Source: Adiantum capillus-veneris
Taxonomy: Eukaryota > Streptophyta > Polypodiopsida > Polypodiales > Pteridaceae
Length of the DNA stretch: 64,000 nucleotides
Direction of reading: 5' to 3'
NCBI GenBank assembly: GCA_014529385.2
Contig: CM043947.1
Coordinates: 97,250,036-97,314,035 of the forward strand
Below are positions 1-14,594 of the stretch, piece after piece (the first letter of the stretch is position 1; each line of letters starts with the position of its first letter). The notes beneath the pieces were generated by a model. The model searched no databases. It had not been told where the DNA came from and saw only the letters and a list, made by a program, of their open reading frames with translations. The translations under genes and the position numbers were made by a program.

Positions 1-3130
<3,130 letters not shown>

Positions 3131-3859
3131 AAGAAAAGGGGCTGTATTTTGTGTACAAAAGAGACCTCTGGAGAAGTACAATGGTCTATCGCCAAGAGGA
3201 AGTACTAAAGTGGGCTAACAAGGTGTGAATTGTATATACATCATGGTGGCCTATATGATGAATGTAAAAGGAACAATTGTGGGGGTGCATAATGCCATGT
3301 TGTGTGGCCATGATCTCGACGGAAAAGAACTAATGATCTCGCCCATCTATTATGAAGAAAGACACGTCGACACTTTCCGCTACCCAAGAGGAGCCCGCTG
3401 AAGAGTCCCACTGACTTCGCAGAGTCTGCAGCAGTTCTGTCCAAATGGCTGTCAAAACAGTGAATGTAGGGGAGATTGAGAGCCCAGAATCTGCGCACAG
3501 AGAGCCTTCCACATGGTCTTAAGCGTGATGTTGCATATCGTGGTGAAAACTGTGTCTCGGTGGCACAAATCCAGCTCATGACCTGCATCTGGTATCATCT
3601 GTAGAATACCTAGTCTATATCCAAAGGGAGTATGCAGGCAGATCAGATTTGTCAGCAAGCCTTGGAAAAAGGTGTGTGACCCCAGAAATTACAAAACCCA
3701 TGCAACTACCCCAAGTTCCAACATCACAAACCCATCATGGATGCCCACTCTAATCAACAAACAACAAACTGTCATCCACACTCGCTATGCATATCCGCAA
3801 ACCCGAAACAGTGCCTCAAAGACTCAGGCTCCAAAGTACATCTCCGTGACAAGTCGGAT

Positions 3860-4015
3860 CATGACCAATGACTGTTGGCCAATTGCCTACAGGCAATCTA
3901 GCATGTGCTATCATGGCCAATAAATGTTGACCAAGTGCCTACAGGCAATCCAGCATGTGCTACCATGACCAATGACTGTTGACCAAGTGCCTACAGGCAA
4001 TCCAGCATGTGCCCC
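3860..4015. repeat. Three tandem copies of a 52-bp unit
   Basis: Three imperfect copies, each beginning CATG(A/G)CCAAT and containing TGCCTACAGGCAAT, start at 3860, 3912 and 3964. The same three-copy array is in copy B at 15329-15480, so it existed before the segment was duplicated. TTGCCTACAGGCAA is itself a short palindrome. Confidence 0.85.
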
Positions 4016-4602
4016 CAGCTTTCCAACTGTCGTTGGAAAGTGGGAGGATACGCCGGTCCTGCCACACTTCTAACTAGTGAGGACGATGAGCCTTGAGGTG
4101 GATGCCGAGTGCGCAAAGAAGCCTCCTCCAAGGGAGACTGTGTACTCAAAAAAGCATAGGGGGGCGTCACCATCGCTCAGAGAAGGCTAGTGTTACTGTC
4201 CAAGATCCCAGTCCAACTGAACAAGGGGCTTGCCCTCCCAAATCCATGAAAACAGGGTCGACACATGATCTCCTCTCGAAAGAGCCAACCACTCTCTGAT
4301 CAGGTGAAACCTCACCTTGAAAGTCCAATCTGATGACATGACCATGATGGCCAATCTCGACGATGTTAAAGACTAGAGTCCCCTGCTGAGCGACAATCGG
4401 GTCTCCTGAGATGGGGTCGAAGTACGCCGACCATCCTTGATGGGAAAGTAAAGTAGTCTCTCCCTCGATGAAGGCATGCCAATCGGGTAGAATGGCCTCA
4501 TCAATCTCTCTCATACGGGCAATATTCGCTCTGCAAATCCCGTAGGTTGCTCCAATAACCTTTGACCCAAACAAGGAAGCATCTAACAAACGACGTAAAG
4601 AG

Positions 4603-4878
<276 letters not shown>

Positions 4879-5788
4879 CCATCTCCCGATGGGAAGTGCG
4901 CGTCCTGATAAGATCGACAACACATGGGGATCCCCTAAAAAGGAAACAAGTCATGGATCTGCTCCAAAAGAGATGATCGCCATCCTGCCCAACACAGCTG
5001 CCCAAAGAAACACGGAGAGTCAGCCTAAAAAACGCTAGGGGCTGCCCCCGGACTATGGTCCCATTCCAATAACACATCTCGTGGGCATCCGGTAGCACTA
5101 GCATGGAGCCTAGGATACATGCAACATGTCCCTCCCGTTCCAAGGTCAAATGCATCACTAGGTTGTGACACACACACCTCACACTACCCTAAAACTGTGT
5201 GTGCACGTGACATTTGTGCAATTTTGAGAAGAAGTCAATTGACACGCACTTTGACATTTGGGGCCATAGACTTCAAGTTTTGCTAGTGTAAACTTTGAGG
5301 CTAGTGCACAAACTCAAGGGCTGTTTTTCCTCACACCCAATGTACCCATTGACCTTCCGAATTCGAGAGTTGGCTCTCATATGCAAACCCCTCGTGGTGA
5401 CTTGGAGAGTTCTAGGTCCTAAAACCCCGACAGAAACAACCCTTTCTTCCCATCTTGGACACACATCGGGAGGAGACATCTGGCATTTTCAGCCTCTGCA
5501 ATCAGCCTTCACCCCTTCTATTCTCTAACCACAAAAGCTCTCTCCATTAGTCTCTTACATCAGCTCTTCATGCAGCCAGCGCCCTCCCCTTCTCATCCTC
5601 AGATGAGGCCATTGGAGACCCCCTTTGCAGCCCATCACCACAATCCCCAGCCCCATCATGCACGCTCAACAGACACATCAATGCCGATATGCAAAAAGAA
5701 TATCTGCAAGTTTGTCCTTTGGGTAGCCATGTGAAATTGTCCTGCACACCCCCCTTACAGTCCTCATCAACAAGGTCTTTGTATGCAT

Positions 5789-5995
5789 TTGGATGGCTTG
5801 CCAAATGTGTTGGATCAGGAGTATGCAGATGACACTATGCTCTTTGTGCGCTATGTCACACACACTTTGGACTGTCTACGGGATGCTCTTGCTACTTTTT
5901 GCTTGGCCAATGGTGCACTTATCAACTAGCACAAGTCATTTGGTTTTTTTGCGTACTTCTCATGTCGGCGGTGCTGTTGATTGGATGCTCCCTTA
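5789..5995 (+). pseudogene. LINE reverse transcriptase fragment with YADD box
   Basis: Plus-strand translation gives GLPNVLDQEYADDTMLF, the catalytic YxDD segment of non-LTR reverse transcriptases, followed by a typical downstream region ending LANGALIN. An in-frame TAG follows this trace, and upstream RT motifs are absent on this strand. It abuts an opposite-strand RT fragment at 6010. The copy in the second unit (16874-17080) reads YVDD. Confidence 0.75.
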
Positions 5996-6009
5996 GCGCT
6001 AATTATGTC

Positions 6010-6540
6010 ATATCGAAGACCTCTTCGAGACATGCTGGTGCGTCGCTAATCCCGCCGCCGATCAAAAAGCTTTACAAGAAGGGTTGGACTTTGCCTGTGG
6101 CGTCAAGACAAATTTCAGAACTTATTTCGTTGTTTGGTTTTGAAGCGAATGGTGAAGCATATTTGTGGCAATGGCATCATGACCGTTGCCATCACTAATG
6201 CATTTCTTGAGCACATCCTCTGTAAAGTGCCCTCCAAAAAACCCCAACCAACTCTATCATAAGCCTTTCCTAAATCAAGAAGCATGATAGCTACCGTCTG
6301 TCTTGACTGGCATGCCCACTCAATTGCCTCATAGAATGTGAAGATGTTGTCTAAAATGCATTGGTCCTTCACAAAACCTGTCAAGGAAGCATGGATCAAA
6401 CTAGGTAGAAATGTTCTCGAACGCATACTAATCATGCAAAAAAAGATCTTTTTATCATGCAAGGCATAAGAATGATCGACCTCCACTTCAAAAAGACGAT
6501 GCATCTCCGCCTTTTGGTAGACGAAGTGTCCTCCTCGGAA
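6010..6540 (-). pseudogene. LINE reverse transcriptase fragment (upstream RT motifs), inverted
   Basis: Minus-strand frame 6504-6115 contains GFVKDQCILDNI and LLDLGKAYDRVGW, which match the LINE RT motifs around the first catalytic aspartate (the DxxKAYD/DFxKAFD region; here LGKAYD replaces the usual first D context). It lacks the YADD part. The flanking sequence from 6010 to about 6540 recurs at 21517-22030. It is truncated at both ends with no start or stop expected for a full protein. Confidence 0.75.
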
Positions 6541-6894
6541 CTGGCGCCCCTTTCGGTATTTCTTTTTATATTAATCTGTGTGCAAAGTACAAGGAAGTCC
6601 GCGGCACTCACGCTCAAACTCTGCGTCCAGATGCGCTGAGTAATGAGGCACAAAAGACCTATTTCATGTTACAAGGGTTGCCCCAGAAGCAGAGCCCCAC
6701 AAGTATAACTCAAAATCTTTGCTCCAAAAGCTGCGAAAAAATCAGCCAACGTAATTTGCGGAAAAATCGATTGGGCTGCCACGTCATCAACTCAACGAAA
6801 ATAGCGGAGGTTTCTACTGCCTGCCACGTCAGCCTGTCACAACGCATTTTCCGATGGAAATTGCAGTGCGTTTTTCGGGCTGCTTCCACGTCAG
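6541..6894. other. No recognisable gene
   Basis: Short open frames only. It separates the inverted RT fragment from the plus-strand LINE. A short TG run (about 6897-6913) marks the junction with the LINE. Confidence 0.4.
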
Positions 6895-6900
6895 TAGGGT

Positions 6901-7257
6901 GTGTGTGTGTGTGTATCTGGAGGCTTGCCACATCACCAGTTTGTGACAGTAAAACAGGGTTGCCCATTGTCTCCTACTCTATTTGGTATGTATGTTGATG
7001 AGGTGTGTGATTACATTGACAGCGAGGGTGATAGAGGTGCCGAGCTGGCAGGGACGTGGATCCCATTGTCGTTATATGCTGATGATATTGTGTTGATCTG
7101 TGACTCACCAGAGGGTATGCAGCGACAGTTCGATGCATTACACAGTTTTGCAGAGGATAGTGGATTGTCTGTAAACCTTGGTAAAACCAAGATTATGGTG
7201 TTTAGCACCACACCAAAGTGGATTAGGAGATCGACACAGACTTTCACATATGGTTAG
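6901..7257 (+). pseudogene. LINE reverse transcriptase, catalytic part
   Basis: The frame encodes VKQGCPLSPTLFGMYVDEV, then LSLYADDIVLICDSPEGMQR, then LSVNLGKTKIMVF. These are consecutive motifs of non-LTR reverse transcriptases, including the YADD catalytic box. Earlier RT motifs and an endonuclease domain are missing. The frame stops at 7257 (TAG after FTYG), but the same trace continues with EYTDAYTYLGVVF, as expected of a LINE downstream of the RT, so the stop is a lesion. Confidence 0.85.
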
Positions 7258-7735
7258 GAGATTGTAGAGTATACAGATGCATACACTTACCTTGGGGTTG
7301 TCTTCACTGGGCCGAGGTTTTCTTTGGGGAGAGCAGCAGAGACTAGACTGACAAGAGCTTTAGGGGCCTTGGGAGGCTTGGAGAGGATGTGTTCGCAGGT
7401 CAGTTCCAGGAACCTCGAACAAAGTTATGGCTCTTTAATACTTTAGTAGCCTCAGCTATATTGTATGAGGTACAGATATAGGGACCTTCTATAGGCCAAG
7501 ATGGTTGGAGACGCATGGAGAGACCCTTGGTGTTTAGCACCACACCAGAGTGGATAAGGAGATCGACACAGACTTTCACATATGGTTAGGAGATTGTAGA
7601 GTATACAGATGCATACACTTACCTTGGGGTTGTCTTCACTGGGCCGAGGTTTTCTTTGGGGAGAGCAGCAGAGACTAGATATGGGGACCTTCTATAGGCC
7701 AGGATGGTTGGAGACGCATGGAGAGACCCTTCGTA
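7199..7735 (+). repeat. Internal tandem duplication in the LINE
   Basis: The interval starting GTGTTTAGCACCACACC at 7199 recurs at 7531, and the sequence around CCTTCTATAGGCCA occurs at 7482 and 7686. This fits a tandem duplication of about 330 bp (7199-7529) whose second copy later lost about 130 bp. Confidence 0.8.
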
Positions 7736-7987
7736 TCTATGATCTCTCGATTGATCACAACCAAGGCCTCCGTACCCAACGCTATCATTCGAGCAGAGTT
7801 AGTTGCCCCTCCTATGAAGATTAAGGCGCTTACCAGATCAATCTCCTTTGTGCACAGCTTGTGGGATACTAGTAGAGACAGATATGCTAGACTGGCCCTT
7901 GAGTCTTCTAGGCAGTTAGCTCTTGAGGGGGACACTTCATGCTGGAATGCATAGATGACATCATGGTTTCAGACCCATGGCTTCACC

Positions 7988-9277
7988 TTTAAGGTGCAAC
8001 GGAAGTGAATGTTGAACATTGCTCAAGATGAGTGCTCCAAACTGTGCTCAAGGGTTCCTTTTACTTACGGAAGGGAGAGCCTTCTGTTCCTTCAGTGAGA
8101 GAGTGCAAATGATCACAAACAAAGTGGATGAACACTGTGAATGAACGCGCTGAGATTGAGAGATAGAGAGAGAAGAATACGACACCAGAATGTTGTCAAA
8201 CCCTCCTCCGAAGGCCCCACTCTCTATGGCGAGAGCGGTCTACTATTGATTGCACAAATCTCTACAATGCTTGGACTTGCCGACAATGTCGAGGACGATG
8301 AGGACGACAACGAGACGGCCCGAAATCTGAAAATGCTAAGGGCTGAAATCTGCAAACCTTTATCTGTTGAATTCTGACTCTATGTCGGTGACAATGGCGA
8401 TGACAACGATGCAACGACGCGCTGAAAACGCAGATGCTGAAATCTGCGTTTCCCGGGCTGAAACTGAGAACTTTGCGGGATCTGACCGTGCGGCGAGGAT
8501 TTGCTGCGGGAAGGTGAGATCTACGAGGTTTGGGACTAGTTCTACGGGTTCTAACTGCTGAAAACTGAAAATGCTGGTTCTAGGGCTGAATCTATTGCGA
8601 TGGAATTGCAAAACGTTGAATGTCGAGCTGCTCCAAAAACGCTAGGGCTGAATTCTGTTGTCGCTGTGGATTCTGCTAACGCTAGGGCTGATCTGCTATC
8701 TGCGCGGGAAACTACTAATGCTAGGGCTGATTTGAGGTCGTACTGTCGCCAGGCTGCTGCAATGTAAAACGCTGGCTGATCTGGAAGCAAAACGCTAGGT
8801 CAATGCTGATGCTGAAAACACTAGGCATGTTGTCTGTGGGGTCATGCTGAGAAGGTGCCTCTTGAGCAAGGTGCTCCTGCTGCCTCTTATGCCAGATAGT
8901 GCTAGCGCTAGGTTTCTTGATATACTTGCTTAGCAAAATTGCCCTACCTAGTTTCCAACAAAAGTCGCTTAAAAATAAAAAGTGAAAAATATCAAAAATA
9001 GAGAAAATAGGTCTATGCATTGTAAAAATGCTAATGATGGGTTCTAACAGTAATCTGATGATCATGTTGTGTGCAACCAGAGGATATGCATCTAATCTAA
9101 GTGTCTGGACATGCACGGTCTGCGAACAGACTCACAAAAGTGCCAGATCACTTCCTATTCTAGACTGACTTGAATGAACTGAACCCTAGTCCAGGGTTGT
9201 CCACGTTCGACGTACAGGACGTCCCATACGTTCCGTACCGTACTGTACGACTCGTACGTTCCGTACATGAGTCGTCC

Positions 9278-9317
<40 letters not shown>

Positions 9318-9998
9318 GGGGGATTTTTTTGTGTGGGAATGTTTTGCATCTCGACTGCATTTGAACAAGAGCCCAATGGCTGCATTGGCTCAAACCACCA
9401 TGACCTATGTGCGACGAGGCTTGGGTAGCGGATCTACTATGGCCGCCACCACTTTGGAGATCATGATTCTTCTTTCTTCGGACATTGCCGTTTCCAATGT
9501 CCATGGACAGATCTTTCATGTTCTAACTTGTAAGACTTAAGTTACAAGTATTTAGTACTAAGCAGTGTTAGAAAAAAGCCGGGGTCTAGTGTATTTTAAC
9601 CGGTTGAAATTATAAAATCCCGGTTAGATTTTGAGCTTGCCTCTAAGAAAACCGGCAAATTTACACAAGTTTTAGTGTAATTACCGGCAAAAGCTTCAAA
9701 TTTTGACCTGAAAACTCAAGTTTTCCCTTATTTTGATCGGTTAGGAAAAATGTTTGTTTCTAGCCCTGGTACTAAGTACTAAGGTCGATGTCATGACTCA
9801 TATGATCTATCATGTGTAAGACGCATGATTTTTTTTTGCATCGTACGTTACGTCACCGTACGTCTAATTTTTTTTAGTTCAATTAGTACCGCACGTCTTC
9901 GTACGTGTACCCGTCGTACGTGACCGTACGTGTCAACTATGCCCTGGTCATGTTGTAGCTTGTCCACGGACACATAGGGTTGGATGTGTCACGTGACA
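7988..9998 (-). repeat. 3' LTR of element 1 (with a 750-bp insertion)
   Basis: In element orientation it begins TGTCACGTGACA and ends near GCACCTTAAA; the outermost TG/CA at the left has mutated. Its length without the hAT-like insertion and the duplicated 8 bp is about 1253 bp. It contains many short GCTGAAATCTG-like phrases typical of this LTR family. Confidence 0.85.
9192..9941. mobile_element. hAT-like non-autonomous DNA transposon
   Basis: The insertion is absent from the partner LTR (about 13528-13536). It is flanked by an 8-bp direct repeat, CCCTAGTC (9184-9191) and CCCTGGTC (9942-9949), and the empty site reads CCCTGGTC. The ends CAGGGTTGTCCACG and, inverted, CATAGTTGACACG are imperfect inverted repeats. 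Both ends carry clustered GTACG/CGTACG motifs, like hAT subterminal repeats. It has no transposase ORF. A poly-T run of about 36 bases lies at 9281-9316. Confidence 0.75.
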
Positions 9999-10009
9999 TC
10001 TCCTCCTTT
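9999..10009 (-). other. Polypurine tract of element 1
   Basis: On the minus strand it reads AAAGGAGGAGA directly before the 3' LTR. This is the primer site for plus-strand DNA synthesis in LTR retrotransposons. The family ORF stop codon lies immediately next to it. Confidence 0.8.
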
Positions 10010-11676
10010 TCAAAGTGAGGTACTGATACCGAACTGTATGGCATCGAGGGAGATCGCCAACAACATCCGGAATCCTCGAAAGGACTCTTCACCGGCCGAC
10101 TCTGAGGTGTGGGTCATGCGATACTTGAACTTCATAAAGGTCTGCAACGCTTGTTTCTTTGGGCCGCGCCGAAAGCGACACAAAGTCTTCTGTAGCTCCT
10201 TCAATGTTTCAACTTTGTCTATGGACATAGGTCCACCTTCTTCAAGATCCTCCAAGGCTGAAAATTCTTGAAACCACTTCCAACACAAAAACATAAACAT
10301 ACCTATTCCATGTAAAGTGAATGGAAAAAATCTCGTCTTCCTCAAAGACTGTGCATGCAATGTAGATGAACAAATAGACAGAGTGCCAAACCATTCACTA
10401 CACACATGCAAACAATGAGATCGAATCTTGGCTTTCTGATCTAAATCAATTAACTGTGGCAAATCACAATGGACATGCCCATGCTTGATGCTCAATCTTT
10501 CTTGTGCTCTTTCTGAAACTGTGTCATGCCAAGGAAGAGACATAGAATGTGAATTCCTTGAATGCATACTTTTCATCTTTTCATGAGAAATCCGCATACA
10601 TCCATGCTCATTCATGAGTGAATCGTGCTCAACGTACAATATGTCATGCCTAAAAAAAGGGATCATATAAGGACGGTGACTAAAATACAGGAAAGCATCA
10701 CGAATGAAACACTCGAACAATGCGTGTTGACTAATCACTCGAACACATAGTGAGGGTTCTTTGGACCTAAGCTCGAGAGACAATATCGGTTCTTCCTGAG
10801 GGGGTTCTTAAGACCTAGGCTCGAGAGCCAAGATCGGTTCTTCCTGAGGGGGTTCTTTGAACCTTCACTCGAGAGCCAAGATCGGTTCTTCGTGATTGAT
10901 CGAATCTGCAATGAGGTTAGCTTCACAAGAAACAATATCAACTAACCCATAATTCTTGTGAACAATCACATCGTGGTCATACAAATCATCATGCTCGTGA
11001 GAAATCACATCTTGATCATGCAACTCATCATGCTCGTCATTGTCATCCAAATCATCATGCTTATCATTATCATTCAAATCATCATGCTCGTCATTGTCAT
11101 CCACATCATCATGCTTATCATTATCATTCAAATCATCATGCTTATCATTATCATTCAAATCATGATGCTTATCATAATCGTGCAAATCCTATGTGTCATG
11201 CTTTGGAGAAGAAGAGACTGAGAGAGTCTCCTTTCCCCGAATCTCTTGCATCTGGGTCTGAACAAGAGAAAAGAGTCGCAACATCTCTTTCATGTGTCGG
11301 TCGTTCATTGCTTGTCTTGCTTTGTTCTCATGATCAAATTTTGCTTCTCTTTCTTTGTTCTTGCGATCAAATTCTGCTTCTCTTTCTTTGTTCTCGCGCT
11401 CATGCTCACGCTCTATGGCTGCCATTCTTTCTTCGTATTCATGATCTATGGCTGCCCTTCTTTCTTCGTAGGCCTTACTTTCTGCTTTTCTTTCTTCGTG
11501 TTCTAACTTCCTTTTCACAATTGCTTCAACTCCTCCATAGGAGTTCGTGCAATCCTTGGAGTAGATGGGGAAAGGGGAGGGACGGAAAAACCTCCTAGTG
11601 GGGAAAATTCTTCTTCACCACCGTCATGCTCATCACCTTCATGCAAAGTATCCATTCCGGTTCGGGTGATGACCAT
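10010..11676 (-). pseudogene. Family 1 ORF, broken copy (coiled coil + His/Asp repeats)
   Basis: This is homologous, end to end, to the open 548-codon frame of element 2. The start ATG at 11676 aligns with 19857 (MVITRTG here, MIIARSG there). Lesions visible include a frame change near 11520 after PMEELKQL, a CAG-to-TAG nonsense change near 11186 (KHDT then stop, where element 2 has KHDPQ), and a further frame change around 10860-10780 in a triplicated EEPILALE-type repeat. The C-terminal 257 codons (10783-10010) remain open. The function is unknown; no enzyme motif is seen. Confidence 0.8.
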
Positions 11677-12136
11677 CCACTAAGATCTTTGGTTCTTAAG
11701 TTCACGAGGAACTTGGTTTCTTGTGGATCTTGGGTCTTGAGTTCTTGAGGTTCTTGAGGGTCTTAGTTCTCGGGGTTCTTGAGTTCTTGAGGTTCTTGAG
11801 GTTCTTCTTTCGCTTACAATCTGTGTTAGAGAAGGATCTTCTCTTCACCCGATTTCGGCTCTTTTCCGCAGGCGCACCCCTTGGCGGCCTTGCGCTCACA
11901 CCAAGGTTGCTTTTTCCCACCTCACGTAGATTTGTCAGCCGCTAAGTGCACGGTCCGCTCTCAATGAGTGAAAAGAGGCACAAGGCGCCCTTCTTTCTTG
12001 GGTTTCCTGTCACTCTTCAAAAACAAGAGTAGAAATCGACACGCCCAAGAAATCTTGGTTACGTGCGACCGCAACAAGCAAAAAAAAACTGTGGTTCTTG
12101 TGGTTCTTTCCTTCAGTGATACAGAACACTGCCAAA

Positions 12137-12148
12137 GCTTTGATACCA
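12137..12148 (-). other. Primer-binding site of element 1
   Basis: The minus strand reads TGGTATCAAAGC one base inside the 5' LTR. It matches the initiator tRNA-Met PBS (TGGTATCAGAGC) with one mismatch. Confidence 0.85.
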
Positions 12149-12149
12149 A

Positions 12150-13584
12150 TGTAAGGTGCAGCGGAAGTGAATGTTGAACTTTGCTCAAGATGAGTGCTCC
12201 GAACAGTGCTCAAGAGTTCCTTTTACTTACGGAAGGGAGAGCCTTCCGTTCCTTTAATGACAGAGTGCAAATGATCACAAACAAAGTGGATGAACACTGT
12301 GAATGAACGTGCTGAGACTGAGAGATAGAGAGAGAAGAATAAGACACCTAAATTTTATCAAACCCTCCTCCGAAGGCCCCACTCTCTATGGCGAGAGCGG
12401 TCTACTATTGACTGCACAAATCTCTACAATGCTTGGACTTGCCGACGATGTGGACGACGATGAGGACGACGACGAGACGGGCTGAAATCTGAAAATGCTA
12501 AGGGCTGAAATCTGCAAACCTTTATCTATTGAATTCTGACTCTATGTCGGTGACGACGGCGATGACGCGATGCAACGACGGCGCGCTAAAATTGCACAAA
12601 TCTCTACAATGCTTGCACTTGCCGACGATGTCGACGACAATGAGGACGACGACTAGACGGGCTGAAATCTGAAAATGCTAAGGGCTGAAATCTGCAAACC
12701 TTTATCTATTGAATTCTGACTCTATGTCGGTGAGGACGGCGATGACGACGATGCAACGACGACGCGCTAAAAACGCAGATGCTGTAATCTCCATTTTCCA
12801 GGCTGAAACTGCGAACTTTGCGGGATCTGACCGTGCGGCGAGGATCTGCTGCGGGAAGGGGAGATTTGCGAGGTTTGGGACTTCTTCTGCGGGTTCTACC
12901 TACTGAAAACTGAAAACACTGGTTCTAGGGCTGAATCTTTCGCGATGGAATTGCAAAACGCTGAATGTCCAGCTGCTCCAAAAACGCTAGGGCTGAAATC
13001 TGTTCACTGTGGATTCTGCTAACGCTAGGGCTGATCTGCTATCTGCGGGGGAAACTGCTAATGCTAGGGCTGATCTGAGGTCGTATTGTCGCCAGGCTGC
13101 TGCAATGTAAAAACGCTGGCTGATCTGGAAGTAAAACGCTAGGTCAATGCTGATGCAGAAAACGCTAGGCCTGCTGTCTGTGGGATCTTGCTGAGAAGGT
13201 GCCTGTTGAGCAAGGTGCTCCTACTGCCTCTTCTGTCAGAAAGTGCTAGCACTAGGTTTCTTGATATACTTGCTTAGCAAAATTGCCCTACCTAGTTTCC
13301 AACAAAAGTCACTTAAAAATAATAAGGGAAAAATGTCAAAAATAGGGAAAATAGGTCTATGCACTGTAAAAATGCTATTGATGGGTTCTGACTGTAATCT
13401 GATGATCATCTTGTGTGCTTCCAGAGGATATGCATCTAATCTAAGTGTCTGGACATGCACGGTCTGCGAATAGACTCACAAAAGTACCAGATCACTTTCT
13501 ATTCTACACTGACTTGACTGAACTGAACCCTGGTCATGCTGTAGCTTGTCCACAGACACATAGGGTTGGATGTGTGACGTGACA
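12150..13584 (-). repeat. 5' LTR of element 1
   Basis: It begins TGTAAGGTGCAGC on the plus strand and ends GTGACGTGACA. It is 1435 bp, longer than its partner without insertion (about 1253 bp), because of a tandem duplication of about 182 bp (roughly 12416-12780; TCTCTACAATGCTTG recurs). The boundary with the TCACC duplication is exact. Confidence 0.85.
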
Positions 13585-14520
13585 TCACCATGGACATGCT
13601 GCCCCCTTTCCAGTACTCTCTTCAGGCACCCTCGATGTCTCTTACACGGGTGGAGATTACTAGACTCATTCGTCAAGACCTGATCCAGCTGGATACAAAG
13701 AGGACATGGATATAGCCGCCACAGAAGTTGGACACGAAGATGGCTTTCTATGGAGAGCATTTTCTCCAGCTCACAGGAGATAGGTTTGTGATTCGACCCA
13801 GCTACATGGACACACATATATCTCATGGTTTGCGGTGTGCCATTGGTCAGATACGCACATCCTCACATCACCTGGAGATTGAGACTGGTAGATTCACAGG
13901 GATACCAACAGCAAACAACAAGATATGACGCTTATGCCAGCTAGAGCCAGAGACAGAGCTACATTACGTATGTCATTGCACATATTGTACTATGAGATAT
14001 GGGGCCGTTTCCATTGCTTATTCATGGAGGGTTTTAGTCCTTTTTCTAGGGTCATGAGTTATGAGGATTAGAGATGTCTTGGGCTATATCTACTTGAGTT
14101 ACACAAATATAGAGACACTTTACTAGGGAGAGATAGAGAGAGACAGTCCCAGAGACAGATTACAGATTTCTTCTCACTAGATATTGGACAGTCAAAGGAG
14201 CAGCCATCACTACAGAGCTCGGCCCACACTCATTCACCACTACCGGCACTCTCATCGACCGATCCCTAGAGCTACGGAGATCCAATCAGCCACGATTGAG
14301 GAGAGGGGCTACACAGCATCGACGGAGACTACAGCAGAGGATTCGAACCATACTCTCTCGATATCCAAAGTGCAGATGAGGATGGATTCTAGTAGTAGTT
14401 TATTTGTTCTAGTTCTGTTGTACCCATACATGGTATTTGATTAACCATTTTGTAACAGATTGGTCTCATAGGTCATTTTCGCCTTTTGAAGATGTTAATA
14501 TAGCATTTCATTTCATCTCT
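13585..14520 (+). mobile_element. LINE part 2 (continuation of 6895-7987)
   Basis: It resumes the LINE exactly after the TCACC duplication. The coding trace (13728-13928 and onward to about 14060) again contains IRTSSHHLEIETGRF and the cysteine motif region, with a TGA just after ANNKI. The 3' UTR ends at a short (TC)n. Positions 13660-14515 align with 1-862. Confidence 0.85.
13728..14060 (+). pseudogene. LINE ORF2 C-terminal region, copy 2
   Basis: Same region as 69-398. The frame is interrupted by an in-frame TGA after ...TGIPTANNKI where copy 1 has TGC (Cys), which removes the first cysteine of the CxxC pair. Downstream the trace CQLEPETELHYVCHC is preserved. Confidence 0.75.
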
Positions 14521-14528
14521 CTCTCTCT

Positions 14529-14569
<41 letters not shown>

Positions 14570-14594
14570 GGGGGGCGGGGGGGGGGGGGGGGGA
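14516..14594. repeat. (TC)n(TG)n and G-run
   Basis: A short TC run, then about 26 bp of TG, a GTGGGTGTG transition and a G-rich run (about 14570-14593). It corresponds to the longer compound microsatellite at 863-1003. Confidence 0.9.

Larger units (their letters stand above)
6895..7987 (+). mobile_element. LINE body, part 1 (RT to connector), interrupted at 7987
   Basis: This is the upstream part of the LINE whose remainder continues at 13585. The two pieces are separated by an LTR element flanked by TCACC duplications, and removing the insert restores a continuous sequence. It begins mid-RT, so the LINE is 5'-truncated. An internal partial duplication (7199-7735) and several stops show decay. 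Confidence 0.85.
7988..13584 (-). mobile_element. Non-autonomous LTR retrotransposon, family 1, element 1 (nested in LINE)
   Basis: Two long terminal repeats (7988-9998 and 12150-13584) flank an internal region with a PBS complementary to initiator tRNA-Met near the right LTR and a purine tract next to the left LTR, so the element reads on the minus strand. The 5-bp target duplication TCACC is at 7983-7987 and 13585-13589. The internal region has no gag, protease, RT or integrase that I can recognise, only a broken copy of the family ORF. It must depend on proteins supplied by another element. It is the older of the two family members, judged by LTR divergence and ORF lesions. Confidence 0.9.

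Noticed and set aside
3860-4015. Possible CRISPR-like array
   Set aside because: Units are contiguous 52-bp tandem copies with no unique spacers, and the window is eukaryotic.
5789-6540. Twin-primed LINE inversion
   Set aside because: The inverted part lies downstream of the sense part, opposite to the expected order.
9155-9519. Lysine-run frames around 9281-9316
   Set aside because: They come from the poly-T tract in the hAT-like element.
10958-11221. Ile/Met-rich frame on the plus strand
   Set aside because: It is the antisense of the His/Asp repeat of the family ORF.
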